Of a DNA stretch of 64,000 bases, positions 19,161-30,070 are shown piece by piece. The stretch comes from Photobacterium sanctipauli (lineage in GTDB: Bacteria; Pseudomonadota; Gammaproteobacteria; Enterobacterales; Vibrionaceae), in NCBI RefSeq assembly GCF_003026495.1, contig NZ_PYMA01000002.1, positions 648,907 to 712,906 of the forward strand, read 5' to 3'. The notes below the pieces were generated by a model. The model was not told the origin of the DNA. It ran no database searches and was given only the letters and a program-made list of their open reading frames with translations. Positions within the stretch are counted from its first letter, which is position 1; the number at the start of each line of letters is the position of its first letter. Position numbers and translations under genes: made by a program.

Positions 19161-19355
19161 ATGCCTAAGATGAAATCCAACAAAGGTGCTGCTAAGCGTT
19201 TCAAGAAAACTGCTGGTGGCTTTAAGTTTAAGCACGCAACTAAGCGTCACATCCTGACTAAACGTACTACTAAGAACAAACGTCAGCTACGTCCAAACGC
19301 TATTCTTCCTAAGTGTGAAGTAGCAGCTGTTGCACGTATGCTTCCGTTCGCTTAA
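19161..19355 (+). CDS. rpmI: 50S ribosomal protein L35
   Basis: The 64-residue basic protein [15 protein letters not shown]... is typical L35. An upstream in-frame ATG at 19146 exists, but GGAG lies nine bases before the ATG at 19161, which gives the conserved N terminus. It lies 42 bases upstream of rplT; in relatives the pair is controlled by L20 binding to the mRNA. Confidence 0.97.
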   Translation: MPKMKSNKGAAKRFKKTAGGFKFKHATKRHILTKRTTKNKRQLRPNAILPKCEVAAVARMLPFA

Positions 19356-19397
19356 TCGTTTTTAGTTTTATATTTTAATTTTAGTTAGGAGTCTCCT

Positions 19398-19751
19398 ATG
19401 CCTCGCGTAAAACGTGGTGTACAAGCACGTGCACGTCACAAGAAAGTTCTTAAACAAGCTAAAGGTTACTACGGTGCACGTTCACGTGTTTACCGCGTAG
19501 CTTTCCAAGCGGTAACTAAAGCTGGTCAGTACGCTTACCGTGACCGTCGCAACAAGAAACGTACTTTCCGTCAACTATGGATTGCACGTATCAACGCTGC
19601 TGCTCGTCAGAACGGTATGTCTTACAGCCGCTTCATCAACGGTCTTAAGAAAGCATCTATCGAGATCGATCGTAAGATCCTTGCTGACATCGCTGTATTC
19701 GACAAAGCTACTTTCACAGTACTAGTTGAAAAAGCAAAAGCTGCACTGTAA
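19398..19751 (+). CDS. rplT: 50S ribosomal protein L20
   Basis: The 117-residue basic protein begins [19 protein letters not shown] and contains [12 protein letters not shown], as in L20 of other bacteria. L20 is an early assembly protein of the 50S subunit and, in relatives, a translational repressor of rpmI-rplT. AGGAG is six bases before the ATG. Codon use is strongly biased. A strong terminator follows. Confidence 0.98.
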   Translation: MPRVKRGVQARARHKKVLKQAKGYYGARSRVYRVAFQAVTKAGQYAYRDRRNKKRTFRQLWIARINAAARQNGMSYSRFINGLKKASIEIDRKILADIAVFDKATFTVLVEKAKAAL

Positions 19752-19773
19752 TTTTCAGTCAGTTTTGATGAGG

Positions 19774-19800
19774 AAAGGAGAGCTTCGGCTCTCCTTTTTT
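19774..19800 (+). terminator. terminator of thrS-infC-rpmI-rplT
   Basis: A perfect 10-bp stem AAAGGAGAGC/GCTCTCCTTT closed by the stable TTCG tetraloop and followed by six T residues. Confidence 0.95.
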
Positions 19801-20085
19801 CTATCTGAATTTCCTCTACCCCCTTCTCATCTAATACAAACCAACCTTTTTAATTTCTCTAACCATCCCAATACAGTGCGCCGACCAATTTATATTCGCT
19901 GTGGCTCATTTCTGTTCAACGAAATTAGCGCCCCTTCTACAAGCCCATAAAAGCTAAATTAATGTCGTGTCACCCACTTGGATTCGACAGCAAAATAGCT
20001 GACACTGGTTGTTTGATTTCTAACTTAAGCGATTGATCTTCCCATACTGCCTAGCAAGGGTGGTGGGGTTGAGTAAGGGAGTAAA
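19801..20085. other. gene-free region before pcp
   Basis: About 285 bases with no credible ORF, RNA gene or strong hairpin; presumably the pcp promoter. Confidence 0.4.
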
Positions 20086-20754
20086 ATGGCCAAAAAAGTG
20101 TTAGTTACAGGTTTTGAAGCGTTCGGTGGTGAAAGCATTAACCCAACAGAGCGTATCTTGCAGCAATTACTTTCAGAAGAGTGGCTTACTAAGTTTGAAG
20201 CTGTTGGCATTAGCTTGTATACCCAGCTATTACCTGTTGTCAGGTATGAGTCGCTTAAGATATGCAAACAGAAAATTGAGGCTGTTAATCCTGATATTGT
20301 GCTGATGCTTGGTCAGGCTGCTGGGCGGGATAAGATCAGTTTTGAGAAGGTGGCCATCAATCACGATGACTTTCGTATCCCAGATAATAATGGTAACCAA
20401 CCTATCGATGAGCCAATTATCGATGGTGGCCAGGAAGCGTTTTTTAGCGCTTTACCGCTGAAGGCCATGACTAAGGCGCTAAACCAGGCCGACATTCCTG
20501 CTGAGATATCCTATACCGCGGGCACCTTCGTTTGTAACCACTTGTTCTACGGTATCAGCCATTATTTAGCCACAGAGCACCCAGGAAGCGCTCGGTGCGA
20601 TTTCGTGCATGTCCCTTTACTGCCCCAACAAAGGCAATGTGACAGCCAACCGTGTATGCCGCTTGCAGATATGGTGAAGGGGCTTTATGAAGCACTGGCG
20701 TGTGCTGCTCATCAACAACGCGATTTGAAGATCACTGCCGGCACAATATGTTGA
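20086..20754 (+). CDS. pcp: pyrrolidone-carboxylate peptidase (pyroglutamyl peptidase I)
   Basis: A 222-residue cytoplasmic cysteine peptidase of family C15 that removes N-terminal pyroglutamate from peptides. The catalytic triad can be read as Glu87 (FEKVAIN), Cys150 (TAGTFVCNHLFY) and His175 (FVHVPLLPQQ). The N terminus VLVTGFEAFGG is a family signature. The start at 20086 has GGGAG upstream (agtaaGGGAGtaaaatg). It lies between the rplT and pheST parts of the translation block, convergent with an acyltransferase gene. Confidence 0.95.
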   Translation: MAKKVLVTGFEAFGGESINPTERILQQLLSEEWLTKFEAVGISLYTQLLPVVRYESLKICKQKIEAVNPDIVLMLGQAAGRDKISFEKVAINHDDFRIPDNNGNQPIDEPIIDGGQEAFFSALPLKAMTKALNQADIPAEISYTAGTFVCNHLFYGISHYLATEHPGSARCDFVHVPLLPQQRQCDSQPCMPLADMVKGLYEALACAAHQQRDLKITAGTIC

Positions 20755-20775
20755 GTCTTTCTTGGGGGAAAAAAG

Positions 20776-20799
20776 ATAGCCCGCCAAAATGCGGGCTAT
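20776..20799 (-). terminator. terminator of the acyltransferase gene
   Basis: A 9-bp stem ATAGCCCGC/GCGGGCTAT. The minus-strand continuation is CTTTTTTCCCCC, so it terminates the leftward gene; it may also act on pcp. Confidence 0.8.
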
Positions 20800-20802
20800 G
20801 TA

Positions 20803-22287
20803 TTAGTTGATTGATACCGTAGTGATGTTGGGTGTGGTGTTGTAAACCTTTCTTTGGATAGCCAGAGTAATCCCTACTATAAATAGAAAGAGCAGGGTGG
20901 CACAGAGCAACGGTGAGCTTAGTAGGCTTTCAAGGATTGGCGTTTGTGGGTTGTATGAACCTTGCATGCTATGCAAGAGCCCAGAGTAGGCAAGAACGAA
21001 CCATAAGGCAGAGTTAATGGCGACAAGGCCAGCATGCTTCAATGCCTGCTGAGTAAACTTATCGTGTAACGGTTTGAAGCAGTGAAGTACTAAGCAATAA
21101 CTGGTCATGGCAATAAATAGCGCGGTTACAACAACGGTAATTGAATCAGTGTCGAACATCGTCCCCCCGCCGTTGGTTTGCATAGTAAAGAACAGTAGCC
21201 AAAACGCATTCAATATCACGGCAGATTCTTTATAAGTAGCAATAACCTGCCTACCCACACAAACCAAATAGACTTTTCTAAGGGCAAAGTACACGCCAAT
21301 ATTGATCACAAGCATTACTGGTACTAGCAGGCTTTGTAGCCATAGGCTGTTTGCCTGTTGTGCCATCATTTCAGGGATACGGTAATAGCCGATGGTCCAG
21401 AACACAGTTCCTTGCATGAGCTGGAAAATGCCATGGTTTAGGTAGAGTTCACCACTATGGTTTCCAATTTGGCTCATCTTGCTGGGATAATGGCGATTGG
21501 GAACGCGAAGGGCCAAGCCGATGAGGGAAAGGGTGAGAGGAAGCGTCGATATATAGTAGTCAGCAATCTTTGCATTGTATGACTCGATGAGGGTGAGGCC
21601 CTCCCAAACGGATACGCCCAAAAAGATTGCCGATGCAATAGCGAAGTACTGCCATTTTATGTTGTCTATCTTTGCTTGCCATCGAGGTTGTGCCATTTGA
21701 TAGCCGAGCGAAACGTAGAATAGGGCAAAGAACAGCGGATCCCGTGATTGATAAAAGATGTCACCGTCTGGGGTGAAAAGTCCGAGAGGAAGAATCTCTT
21801 GGTAGCCTTGTCCAGTTAGCCCGATGAAGTGCAGCAGACTGGCAAGGATAAACAGCGCCGTTGTTTGTTGTATTCGGATTGCGAGAAACAGAACCGCAAT
21901 TGCAATAGTGAGCGCCACTAGAAACCATAGAATTTCGGCTCCCCAGATACCAAAATAAAAGATATCGGCAACATTGATAACGCGCCAATCATTGCGTCCT
22001 ATCCCAAAGGCTAAGAGGTATACCATCGTCCAGCTGATATACATCAGTAACAGCTGGCTGAGATACTTTTTGGTGTATTTCCACCCTCCTGCTTGAACTT
22101 TATGGCAAAAAAGATAACCCGAGATGACAAAAAAGACGGGAACCGCAAAGCGAGCCGCAATGTTGATACCCAAGTAGTAGCGGTTATGTTCTATGCCGCC
22201 ATAGTGGTAAAAAACAGCATAATGGATGCAAAAGGTAGCCATGATTGAAAAGAGTTTGAGGCTATCAAGGGTATGTATTCGCTTCAT
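20803..22287 (-). CDS. membrane acyltransferase-3 family protein
   Basis: A 494-residue, roughly ten-helix membrane protein of the acyltransferase-3 (OafA/YrhL) family. The N terminus has DSLKLFSIMATFCIHYAVF, and RFAVPVFFVISGYLF matches the family's conserved second region. Members transfer acetyl or other acyl groups onto surface sugars or lipids. The usual first-helix R/H motif is partly altered. The acceptor cannot be told from sequence. It stands alone between pcp and pheS, flanked by its own terminator, and interrupts the usual rplT-pheS neighbourhood. Confidence 0.8.
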   Translation of the reverse strand: MKRIHTLDSLKLFSIMATFCIHYAVFYHYGGIEHNRYYLGINIAARFAVPVFFVISGYLFCHKVQAGGWKYTKKYLSQLLLMYISWTMVYLLAFGIGRNDWRVINVADIFYFGIWGAEILWFLVALTIAIAVLFLAIRIQQTTALFILASLLHFIGLTGQGYQEILPLGLFTPDGDIFYQSRDPLFFALFYVSLGYQMAQPRWQAKIDNIKWQYFAIASAIFLGVSVWEGLTLIESYNAKIADYYISTLPLTLSLIGLALRVPNRHYPSKMSQIGNHSGELYLNHGIFQLMQGTVFWTIGYYRIPEMMAQQANSLWLQSLLVPVMLVINIGVYFALRKVYLVCVGRQVIATYKESAVILNAFWLLFFTMQTNGGGTMFDTDSITVVVTALFIAMTSYCLVLHCFKPLHDKFTQQALKHAGLVAINSALWFVLAYSGLLHSMQGSYNPQTPILESLLSSPLLCATLLFLFIVGITLAIQRKVYNTTPNITTVSIN

Positions 22288-22460
22288 TGTCTATTACTTT
22301 GTTCCTGCAATTTTAACGGTATAGGACAAGTTAAAACGCGATTGGTTCTTTATCTAATTCGTGTCGGCCAGCAGTATTTAACCGCTTTGTATACTATCAG
22401 TCTGTAGTGGTTCACCAATTACATCTTGTTGCAGCGTAATTAGGGTTTTTGGTCGAAAAA

Positions 22461-22514
22461 ATGTGCTTCTACAGGTCAAAAAATCGTGGCTTTTTCATTC
22501 ATTACATCGGTTAA
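22461..22514 (+). CDS. possible pheST leader peptide (PheM-like)
   Basis: A 17-codon ORF reads MCFYRSKNRGFFIHYIG and contains three Phe codons, two of them adjacent (ttt ttc at 22491-22496). It lies about 190 bases upstream of pheS, where E. coli has pheM. A run of nine T residues follows at 22571-22579. The Shine-Dalgarno is weak, and the terminator hairpin is not well formed (tGGCTTT at the Phe codons could pair with AAAGCCg next to the T run). The call rests on position and Phe content. Confidence 0.4.
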   Translation: MCFYRSKNRGFFIHYIG

Positions 22515-22521
22515 AGACTAG

Positions 22522-23685
<1,164 letters not shown>

Positions 23686-23703
23686 TCCAGAGGTTTAATC
23701 ACA

Positions 23704-26091
23704 ATGAAATTCAGCGAATCATGGCTTCGTGAGTGGGTAAACCCTGCGGTTACCACTGACGAACTAACTCACCAAATTACAATGGCTGGCCTAGAGGTAG
23801 ACGACGTACTACCTGTGGCGGGTTCATTTACTGGCGTTAAAGTGGGTCAGGTTGTTGAGTGCGGTCAGCACCCAGATGCCGACAAACTACGCGTAACCAA
23901 AGTTGATGTTGGTGAAGAAGAGCTTCTAGACATCGTTTGTGGTGCGCCAAACTGTCGCCAAGGTCTAAAAGTAGCTGTGGCTACTGTAGGTGCAGTACTG
24001 CCTGGTGACTTCAAAATTAAGAAAGCGAAGCTTCGCGGCCAGCCTTCTCACGGTATGCTTTGTTCTTTCTCTGAGCTGGGTATCGACGTTGAGTCAGATG
24101 GTATCCTTGAGCTAGCAGAAGATGCAGTACTAGGTACTGATTTCCGCGAGTTCCTAGGTTTGAACGACGTAACCGTTGATGTTGACCTAACAGCAAACCG
24201 TGCTGACTGTTTCAGCATCCGTGGTCTAGCGCGTGAAGTCGGCGTACTTAACCGTGCTGACGTGACTGAGCCGTCAGTTGAAGCGGTTGCAGCAACTATC
24301 GAAGACACTGTATCTATCGAAGTTAAAGCGCCAGCAGCATGTCCTCGTTACCTTGGTCGTGTTGTTAAGAACGTGAATGTTAAAGCTGAAACACCGCTAT
24401 GGATGCAAGAAAAATTGCGCCGTTGTGGTATTCGCTCTATCGATCCTGTTGTTGATATCACCAACTACGTTCTTCTTGAGCAAGGCCAGCCAATGCACGC
24501 ATTTGATCTGTCTAAGATCAACGGCGGCATCGTTGTTCGTATGGCAGAGCAGGGCGAGAAGCTAACACTGCTAGACGGCACAGAAGCTGAGCTAAACGAT
24601 GATACGCTAGTTGTTGCTGACCACACTAAAGCGCTAGCAATTGCTGGTATCTTCGGTGGTGAGCTATCTGGTGTAATGGCTAACACAACGGACGTGCTAC
24701 TTGAGTGTGCGTTCTTCGCACCAGACCATATCCGTGGTCGCGCGCGTAGCTACGGCCTGCACACTGATTCTTCAATGCGTTTTGAGCGTGGTGTGGATTT
24801 CGCCCTTCAGCACAGCGCAATGGAGCGTGCTACACAGCTTCTTGTTGAGATCTGTGGTGGTGAAGTTGCGCCAGTTGTTGGCGTTGAGTCTGAAGCAGAC
24901 CTACCAAAGCCAAACACAGTTGAGCTACGCCGTTCTAAGCTAGACAACCTACTAGGCCACCACATTGCTGATGCAGACGTGGTTGAGATCCTAGAGCGTC
25001 TAGGTCTTTCTGTTGAAACAGCGGCTGAAGGTTGGACTGCCACTGCACCAACATGGCGTTTTGACATTGCCATCGAGCAAGATCTGATTGAAGAAGTTGG
25101 CCGTATCTACGGTTACAACAACATCCCAAATCAGTCGCCTGCAGCTGCACTGAAGATGAACGACCACAAAGAAGCAAACCTACCGCTTAAGCGTGTACGT
25201 GACCTTCTTGTTGACCGCGGTTACCACGAAGCAATCACATACAGCTTCGTAGAGCCTGAGCAGCAGAAACTGATTGTTCCTGGTGTTGAGCCGCTAATCC
25301 TGCCATTCCCAATTTCTGCGGAAATGTCAGCAATGCGCCTAGGCCTGATCCAAGGTCTTCTAAACACGGTTGTTCACAACCAGAAGCGTCAGCAGCCACG
25401 TGTTCGTCTATTTGAATACGGCCTACGTTTCATCCCTTGCGAGTCGGCTGAAAACGGTATGCGCCAAGAGCCAATGCTTGCGGGTGTTATTGCTGGTGCG
25501 CGTAGCGAAGAGCACTGGGATATTGAAACTAACACTGTCGACTTCTTCGACCTGAAAGGCGACCTAGAAGCAGTGCTAGAGCTAACGGCTAACGAAGTTG
25601 CATTCGGCTTCAAGCCAGCTAAGCACCCAGCACTTCACCCAGGCCAAACTGCGGCAATTATCGTAGACGGCAAAGAAATCGGTGTGATTGGTACTGTTCA
25701 CCCTGAGCTTGAGCGCAAGTTCGGCCTAAACGGTCGTACTATCGTGTTCGAAATCGAGTGGGATGCAATCAACTCTCGCGTTCTTCCTGAAGCAGCTGCT
25801 GTTTCTAAGTTCCCAGCAAACCGTCGCGATATCGCGATCGTTGTGAACGAAGACGTTGCTGTGGGTGATGTCGTGGAAGTTTGTCGCGCAAATGGCGGCG
25901 AGCTACTCACCGATGTTAACCTGTTTGACGTTTACCGTGGTAAGGGTGTTGAGGAAGGCCAGAAGAGCCTTGCAATCGCGCTAACACTTCAGTCAGCAGA
26001 GCGTACTCTAGAAGAAGCGGATATCGCAGGTGCAGTAGACAGCATTGTTGCTGTTCTAGCTGAGCGTTTCGGTGCTAGCCTACGTGACTAA
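23704..26091 (+). CDS. pheT: phenylalanyl-tRNA synthetase, beta chain
   Basis: The 795-residue beta subunit supplies editing and tRNA-binding functions. It has an N-terminal EMAP/OB tRNA-binding domain ([22 protein letters not shown] near 48), the B3/B4 editing domain, the B5 domain and a C-terminal ferredoxin-fold anticodon-binding domain ([14 protein letters not shown] near 702). Length matches E. coli. It forms an operon with pheS and is closed by a terminator, unlike enterics where ihfA is co-transcribed. Confidence 0.98.
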   Translation: MKFSESWLREWVNPAVTTDELTHQITMAGLEVDDVLPVAGSFTGVKVGQVVECGQHPDADKLRVTKVDVGEEELLDIVCGAPNCRQGLKVAVATVGAVLPGDFKIKKAKLRGQPSHGMLCSFSELGIDVESDGILELAEDAVLGTDFREFLGLNDVTVDVDLTANRADCFSIRGLAREVGVLNRADVTEPSVEAVAATIEDTVSIEVKAPAACPRYLGRVVKNVNVKAETPLWMQEKLRRCGIRSIDPVVDITNYVLLEQGQPMHAFDLSKINGGIVVRMAEQGEKLTLLDGTEAELNDDTLVVADHTKALAIAGIFGGELSGVMANTTDVLLECAFFAPDHIRGRARSYGLHTDSSMRFERGVDFALQHSAMERATQLLVEICGGEVAPVVGVESEADLPKPNTVELRRSKLDNLLGHHIADADVVEILERLGLSVETAAEGWTATAPTWRFDIAIEQDLIEEVGRIYGYNNIPNQSPAAALKMNDHKEANLPLKRVRDLLVDRGYHEAITYSFVEPEQQKLIVPGVEPLILPFPISAEMSAMRLGLIQGLLNTVVHNQKRQQPRVRLFEYGLRFIPCESAENGMRQEPMLAGVIAGARSEEHWDIETNTVDFFDLKGDLEAVLELTANEVAFGFKPAKHPALHPGQTAAIIVDGKEIGVIGTVHPELERKFGLNGRTIVFEIEWDAINSRVLPEAAAVSKFPANRRDIAIVVNEDVAVGDVVEVCRANGGELLTDVNLFDVYRGKGVEEGQKSLAIALTLQSAERTLEEADIAGAVDSIVAVLAERFGASLRD

Positions 26092-26162
26092 ATAGCACTA
26101 TTCGGCTGGTATATAGATACAGCGAATAGAAAAAAACGATGATTTTTAAGTTATTGTTTTAT

Positions 26163-26192
26163 AAAAGCAGCCAATTATGGCTGCTTTTTTTT
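26163..26192 (+). terminator. terminator of pheST
   Basis: An 11-bp stem AAAAGCAGCCA/TGGCTGCTTTT with a 4-nt loop and a run of eight T residues. Confidence 0.95.
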
Positions 26193-26565
26193 GATTTGAA
26201 TCTAATAAATGTAACTTTTTGATATATAGCTACAATTTCTATCTGGTGGCTAAATATTAGTTATATATGCCGCTGTGGTGACGATATTTAGACGATTTTT
26301 TCGCATTTTATGCTTATTAAGCACAACTAGGTGCATGGATACAGGCTTTTTGTGCTACTAATAATCAGTAATTTGACAACAAGTTAACTTAAAAAAGTTG
26401 GCGGAAATCAGCAAGTTGGCTTAAACTTGTCTCTAGTTGAGATTGAGCACGAATCCAGCGGTCAAATCACGTCAAATTTGTGCTTATTATCTTGCAGACT
26501 AATTCGCTGTAGTTATACATGGGTATGGCTACAATCCATTCAACATAGTCTTGAGGGAATTATCT
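26193..26565. other. promoter region of ihfA
   Basis: About 370 AT-rich bases without a credible ORF. Because a terminator closes pheST, ihfA must have its own promoter here. I could not assign a clear -35/-10 pair or an IHF site. Confidence 0.4.
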
Positions 26566-26862
26566 ATGGCGCTCACAAAAGCCGATCTGGCTGAGAACCT
26601 GTTTGAGAATGTTGGATTAAGCAAACGGGACGCCAAGGATACGGTGGAAGTCTTCTTTGAAGAAATTAGGAAAGCTCTTGAAAGTGGCGAGCAAGTGAAA
26701 TTATCGGGTTTCGGTAATTTTGACTTACGTGACAAGAACGAGCGTCCAGGAAGAAATCCTAAGACGGGTGAAGATATTCCAATCTCTGCTCGCCGTGTTG
26801 TTACTTTCCGTCCGGGTCAAAAACTAAAAGCACGCGTAGAAAACATCGAAATCGAACAGTAA
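26566..26862 (+). CDS. ihfA: integration host factor, alpha subunit
   Basis: A 98-residue DNA-bending protein of the HU/IHF family. The sequence [14 protein letters not shown]...[21 protein letters not shown] and the beta-arm [16 protein letters not shown], with the DNA-intercalating Pro, match E. coli IhfA closely. An upstream ATG at 26551 is less likely: GAGGGAA precedes the ATG at 26566. IHF, as a heterodimer with IhfB, bends DNA at promoters and origins. It has its own terminator. Confidence 0.97.
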   Translation: MALTKADLAENLFENVGLSKRDAKDTVEVFFEEIRKALESGEQVKLSGFGNFDLRDKNERPGRNPKTGEDIPISARRVVTFRPGQKLKARVENIEIEQ

Positions 26863-26883
26863 TCGCTGCTTAACCATAATTAG

Positions 26884-26922
26884 AGCCCAAGCAAGGTGTG
26901 TAGAACTTGCTTGGGCTTTGTT
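26884..26922 (+). terminator. terminator of ihfA
   Basis: A 12-bp perfect stem AGCCCAAGCAAG/CTTGCTTGGGCT followed by TTGTTATTT. Confidence 0.9.
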
Positions 26923-26941
26923 ATTTCTGTCCTAGAATATC

Positions 26942-26983
26942 CTCTATCTCTATCTCTATCTCTATCTCTATCTCTATCTCTAT
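26942..26983. repeat. hexanucleotide microsatellite (CTCTAT)7
   Basis: Seven perfect head-to-tail copies of CTCTAT between ihfA and astE, starting about 170 bases upstream of the astE ATG. Such tracts change length by slipped-strand mispairing. It is not inside a credible ORF, so any effect would be on promoter spacing. Confidence 0.95.
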
Positions 26984-27114
26984 CTTCTGTTGAATGTAAC
27001 TAATTTGATGCTGCTATTAACATTGTGGTTACAAATAAATCTCTGTGCGATATAGTGTTAGCAGTGATTTCCTCCTGACGGTAATGGGGGAAGGTGTTAA
27101 CAGGGAGAAGTGAC

Positions 27115-28161
27115 ATGACAATGTTGCAGCAGGTAAAAGAAGGGAATTTTCTTGGCGCGACACTCAACCTTGATATTGCGTTTGAGCGTGGCCAGTGGAA
27201 AACAGCCACAGGTGCAACGTGTGAACTACTGAGTCGAGGGGTATTACAAATAACGCCCTCAGCGCCGACTGGTGAAGAGAAAAGCTTAGTGTTGTCATCT
27301 GGAGTGCATGGGGATGAAACTAGCCCGATAGAGCTAATACAGCGCCTTGCAGAGCAGATCATATGCGGGCAGTTAGCACCCAGCCACCGATTACTCTTAA
27401 TCATCGCGCACCCTGATGCCATCAATAACCATACTCGGTTCATTGAAGAGAACATGAATCGCTTGTTCAAGGGGCGCAACCAAGCCCGAAATATCGACTG
27501 TGTCATCGCCAATCAACTCCAAGATGCGGTCAGCCATTTTTACTCAGGGGGATCAGCATCCAGTCATCAGCGTTGGCATCTTGATCTTCATTGTGCGATA
27601 CGCGGTTCAGCCCATTATACCTTTGCAGTGAGCCCACACTCCGATAACCCAACAAGGGATGAGGTGTTGTTCGCCTTTTTACAGCAAGCGAAAATTGAAG
27701 CAGCAATGCTGTCGAATACGCCGTCATCAACTTTCAGTTGGTATAGCGCAGAAAACTTCAGTGCCCAAGCGCTGACACTGGAGTTGGGCCGGGTGGCTAA
27801 GTTTGGCGAGAATGATCTCGATAAACTGGCCCCTTTCTACCAGGCGCTACTGCGTTTAGTCAGCCAGCCACACATAGCATCGCAGTGGCAAGACGGCGAG
27901 ATGGTTATCTATAAGGTCACCCGCACCCTTATCAAGCATTCTGACGACTTTCGATTTAATTTTCCTAATGACCAAGCCAACTTTACTTTTTTTGCACAGG
28001 GCCAGTTCCTTGCAGCCGATCAGGAGACGGAATACTTTGCATTAGACGGGGGGGAGTCCGTGGTCTTTCCCAATGCCAATGTTGCTATCGGGCAGCGCGC
28101 ATGCTTGTTGGTAAAGGAGACCGAAGTCAGTCTTGGCGAACAATTGAAAGTAAAGGACTAA
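27115..28161 (+). CDS. astE: succinylglutamate desuccinylase family protein
   Basis: A 348-residue zinc carboxypeptidase-like enzyme of the AstE/aspartoacylase family; AstE hydrolyses N-succinylglutamate to glutamate and succinate at the end of the arginine succinyltransferase pathway. The zinc ligands are in SSGVHGDETSPIE near residue 64 and HLDLHCAIR near 155, with a catalytic Glu in ALTLELGRVAKFG. GGGAG lies seven bases before the ATG at 27115, preferred over 27094. The other ast genes are not adjacent, as is usual in vibrios. Confidence 0.88.
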   Translation: MTMLQQVKEGNFLGATLNLDIAFERGQWKTATGATCELLSRGVLQITPSAPTGEEKSLVLSSGVHGDETSPIELIQRLAEQIICGQLAPSHRLLLIIAHPDAINNHTRFIEENMNRLFKGRNQARNIDCVIANQLQDAVSHFYSGGSASSHQRWHLDLHCAIRGSAHYTFAVSPHSDNPTRDEVLFAFLQQAKIEAAMLSNTPSSTFSWYSAENFSAQALTLELGRVAKFGENDLDKLAPFYQALLRLVSQPHIASQWQDGEMVIYKVTRTLIKHSDDFRFNFPNDQANFTFFAQGQFLAADQETEYFALDGGESVVFPNANVAIGQRACLLVKETEVSLGEQLKVKD

Positions 28162-28316
28162 GCGGTCGTAACTAGGGTGAGTTGCTGGGTTCCCATTGAT
28201 GGTATTTGCAATACGAACCCATGTCACAAAGTCCATATTTTATCTGGGTATATCACTTCAATTCATGCAGTTATCTCGGCATAGTGACGTCAGTATTGAT
28301 ATTTGGAGTGATAACA

Positions 28317-28949
28317 ATGTCTGATGCAGGACATGAAGAAATGCAGGCGCTAACGTTACGTGAGCGGATGCAAAGCCAGAAGATCTATTGCAGTGATGAT
28401 GAAGGGCTTGTTGCCGAGCAAGCCGAGTGTATGGAAGTACTTTACGACTTCAATCATACAAGACCGTCCGAGCAAGCCAAACGTACTGAACTCATCAAGC
28501 AGATATTCGCGGAAGTGGGGAAGGATTGCTATATCGAGCCACCATTGCGGGCTAATTGGGGGAAGTATACCCACCTAGGTGACAATGTTTACGTCAATTT
28601 TAATCTCACGCTAGTCGACGACACCGATATTTACATTGGTGATAATGTCATGATTGCACCCAATGTCACGATTGCGACGGCAGGGCATCCGATCGACCCT
28701 GATCTTCGTCGCAAGGTGGCACAATTCAATATACCGGTTCGAATTGGTAACAATGTTTGGATTGGGGCGGGTGCCGTCGTACTGCCGGGTGTCAACATTG
28801 GTGAAAATACCGTGATTGGGGCTGGCAGCGTGGTAACCAAAGATATTCCTGCGAACGTTGTTGCGGTGGGTAACCCTTGTCGGGTACTGCGTGAGATCAG
28901 TGACCATGACAAAGAGTACTACTACAAAGACATGAAAATTGACATCTGA
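28317..28949 (+). CDS. galactoside/maltose O-acetyltransferase (LacA/Maa type)
   Basis: A 210-residue left-handed beta-helix acetyltransferase. The N-terminal Mac domain (about 10-65) is followed by hexapeptide repeats (IGDNVMIAPNVTIATAGH, IGNNVWIGAGAVVLPGVNIG, IGAGSVVTKDIP) and ends REISDHDKEYYYKD, as in E. coli LacA. The His of ATAGHP is the expected general base. It uses acetyl-CoA to acetylate sugars, perhaps as detoxification. The frame is open from 28206, but GGAG lies seven bases before the ATG at 28317. LacA and Maa cannot be told apart here. Confidence 0.88.
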   Translation: MSDAGHEEMQALTLRERMQSQKIYCSDDEGLVAEQAECMEVLYDFNHTRPSEQAKRTELIKQIFAEVGKDCYIEPPLRANWGKYTHLGDNVYVNFNLTLVDDTDIYIGDNVMIAPNVTIATAGHPIDPDLRRKVAQFNIPVRIGNNVWIGAGAVVLPGVNIGENTVIGAGSVVTKDIPANVVAVGNPCRVLREISDHDKEYYYKDMKIDI

Positions 28950-29071
28950 GCCCTAAATCCCAGTGCGGCTAGTAAAGAAATCAACAACTAGCCGCATTCT
29001 AATCACTTCTTGGTTTCCATTTTATGGGTGAAACGGTATGGTAAAGCGTCATTTATTACCGTGCCTTATCC

Positions 29072-30064
29072 ATGCAGTTAAACGATCTTCTCTTACGCCG
29101 GCAAGCGCGTTGGCGCGTAGGCTTCATTAGTGCCGGTGTTGCACTCTTAGTCGCCTGCTTCCTTTCATTATCTGTCGGTGAAATCTTTATCCTGCCATGG
29201 ATGCCTGATGGCGATTTAGAGCAGCAACTTCTGGTTCAACTTCGGATGCCAAGGCTCTTTGCTGCTTTAGCTATTGGCGCCTCATTGGCCGTTTCAGGTG
29301 CCGTATTACAAGTGCTTTTAGGCAACCCATTAGCTGAGCCTGGTGTGTTGGGAATATCGGGCGGGGCCAGCCTCGCTCTGGTTATCTTGATGTTTGTGTT
29401 ACCGTTCGTGCCTAGCCCGATGCTGACTATGTTTGCTGCCATGCTGGGGGCATTGTGTTTTACCTTGGTGTTGGTGGGGCTGTCACGAAGAAAGAGAGTA
29501 TCTACAGCCCGGCTACTATTGATCGGTGTCGCACTCGGGATCCTGTCCGGTGCGGTGGTGACCTGGGCATTTTATTTCAGTGATGACTTGAGCCTGCGTA
29601 TGCTGATGTATTGGTTGATGGGCAGTGTCGCGGGCGTGAACTGGTCTCAACTGAGCTTGCTGCTGATTGTTTTTCCTATTTTGGCTTGGCTCTGCCTGCA
29701 AGGGCGCAAGCTTGATTTATTGATGCTCGGAGAGAACCAAGCTAAACAGCTAGGGCTTGATGTTTCCGCTTTCCGCTGGCGATTGATACTGATTGTGTCG
29801 CTGCTAGTCGGGGCATCGGTCGCACTGGGTGGGGTGATTGGCTTCATTGGTTTGGTGATCCCCCATTTGTTGCGTTTAGGGTTGGGAACCGAAAATCGTT
29901 ACTTGTTGCCCTTGTCGGCCATTACCGGCGCATTGTTACTGGCCGCTGCCGATACGCTTTCTAGGGTATTGCTGCCCTCGGCGGAGCTACCCGTTGGCGT
30001 CGTGATCACGAGTATTGGCGCGCCTGTGTTTATCTGGATGCTGCTTCGATCGCACATAGACTAA
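29072..30064 (+). CDS. btuC: vitamin B12 ABC transporter permease
   Basis: A 330-residue inner-membrane permease of the FecCD/BtuC family with about ten helices. [39 protein letters not shown] and [16 protein letters not shown] are strongly conserved family segments (split here for reading). It resembles E. coli BtuC along its whole length. BtuCD with the periplasmic BtuF imports cobalamin; btuF is not in the window. The stop is six bases before btuD. The Shine-Dalgarno is weak, and no cobalamin riboswitch is visible in the short leader. Confidence 0.92.
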   Translation: MQLNDLLLRRQARWRVGFISAGVALLVACFLSLSVGEIFILPWMPDGDLEQQLLVQLRMPRLFAALAIGASLAVSGAVLQVLLGNPLAEPGVLGISGGASLALVILMFVLPFVPSPMLTMFAAMLGALCFTLVLVGLSRRKRVSTARLLLIGVALGILSGAVVTWAFYFSDDLSLRMLMYWLMGSVAGVNWSQLSLLLIVFPILAWLCLQGRKLDLLMLGENQAKQLGLDVSAFRWRLILIVSLLVGASVALGGVIGFIGLVIPHLLRLGLGTENRYLLPLSAITGALLLAAADTLSRVLLPSAELPVGVVITSIGAPVFIWMLLRSHID

Positions 30065-30070
30065 GGGACC

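Noticed and set aside
28950..29071. Cobalamin riboswitch upstream of btuCD
   Set aside because: The leader is only about 120 bases, too short for the roughly 200-nt aptamer, and contains no B12-box-like sequence.
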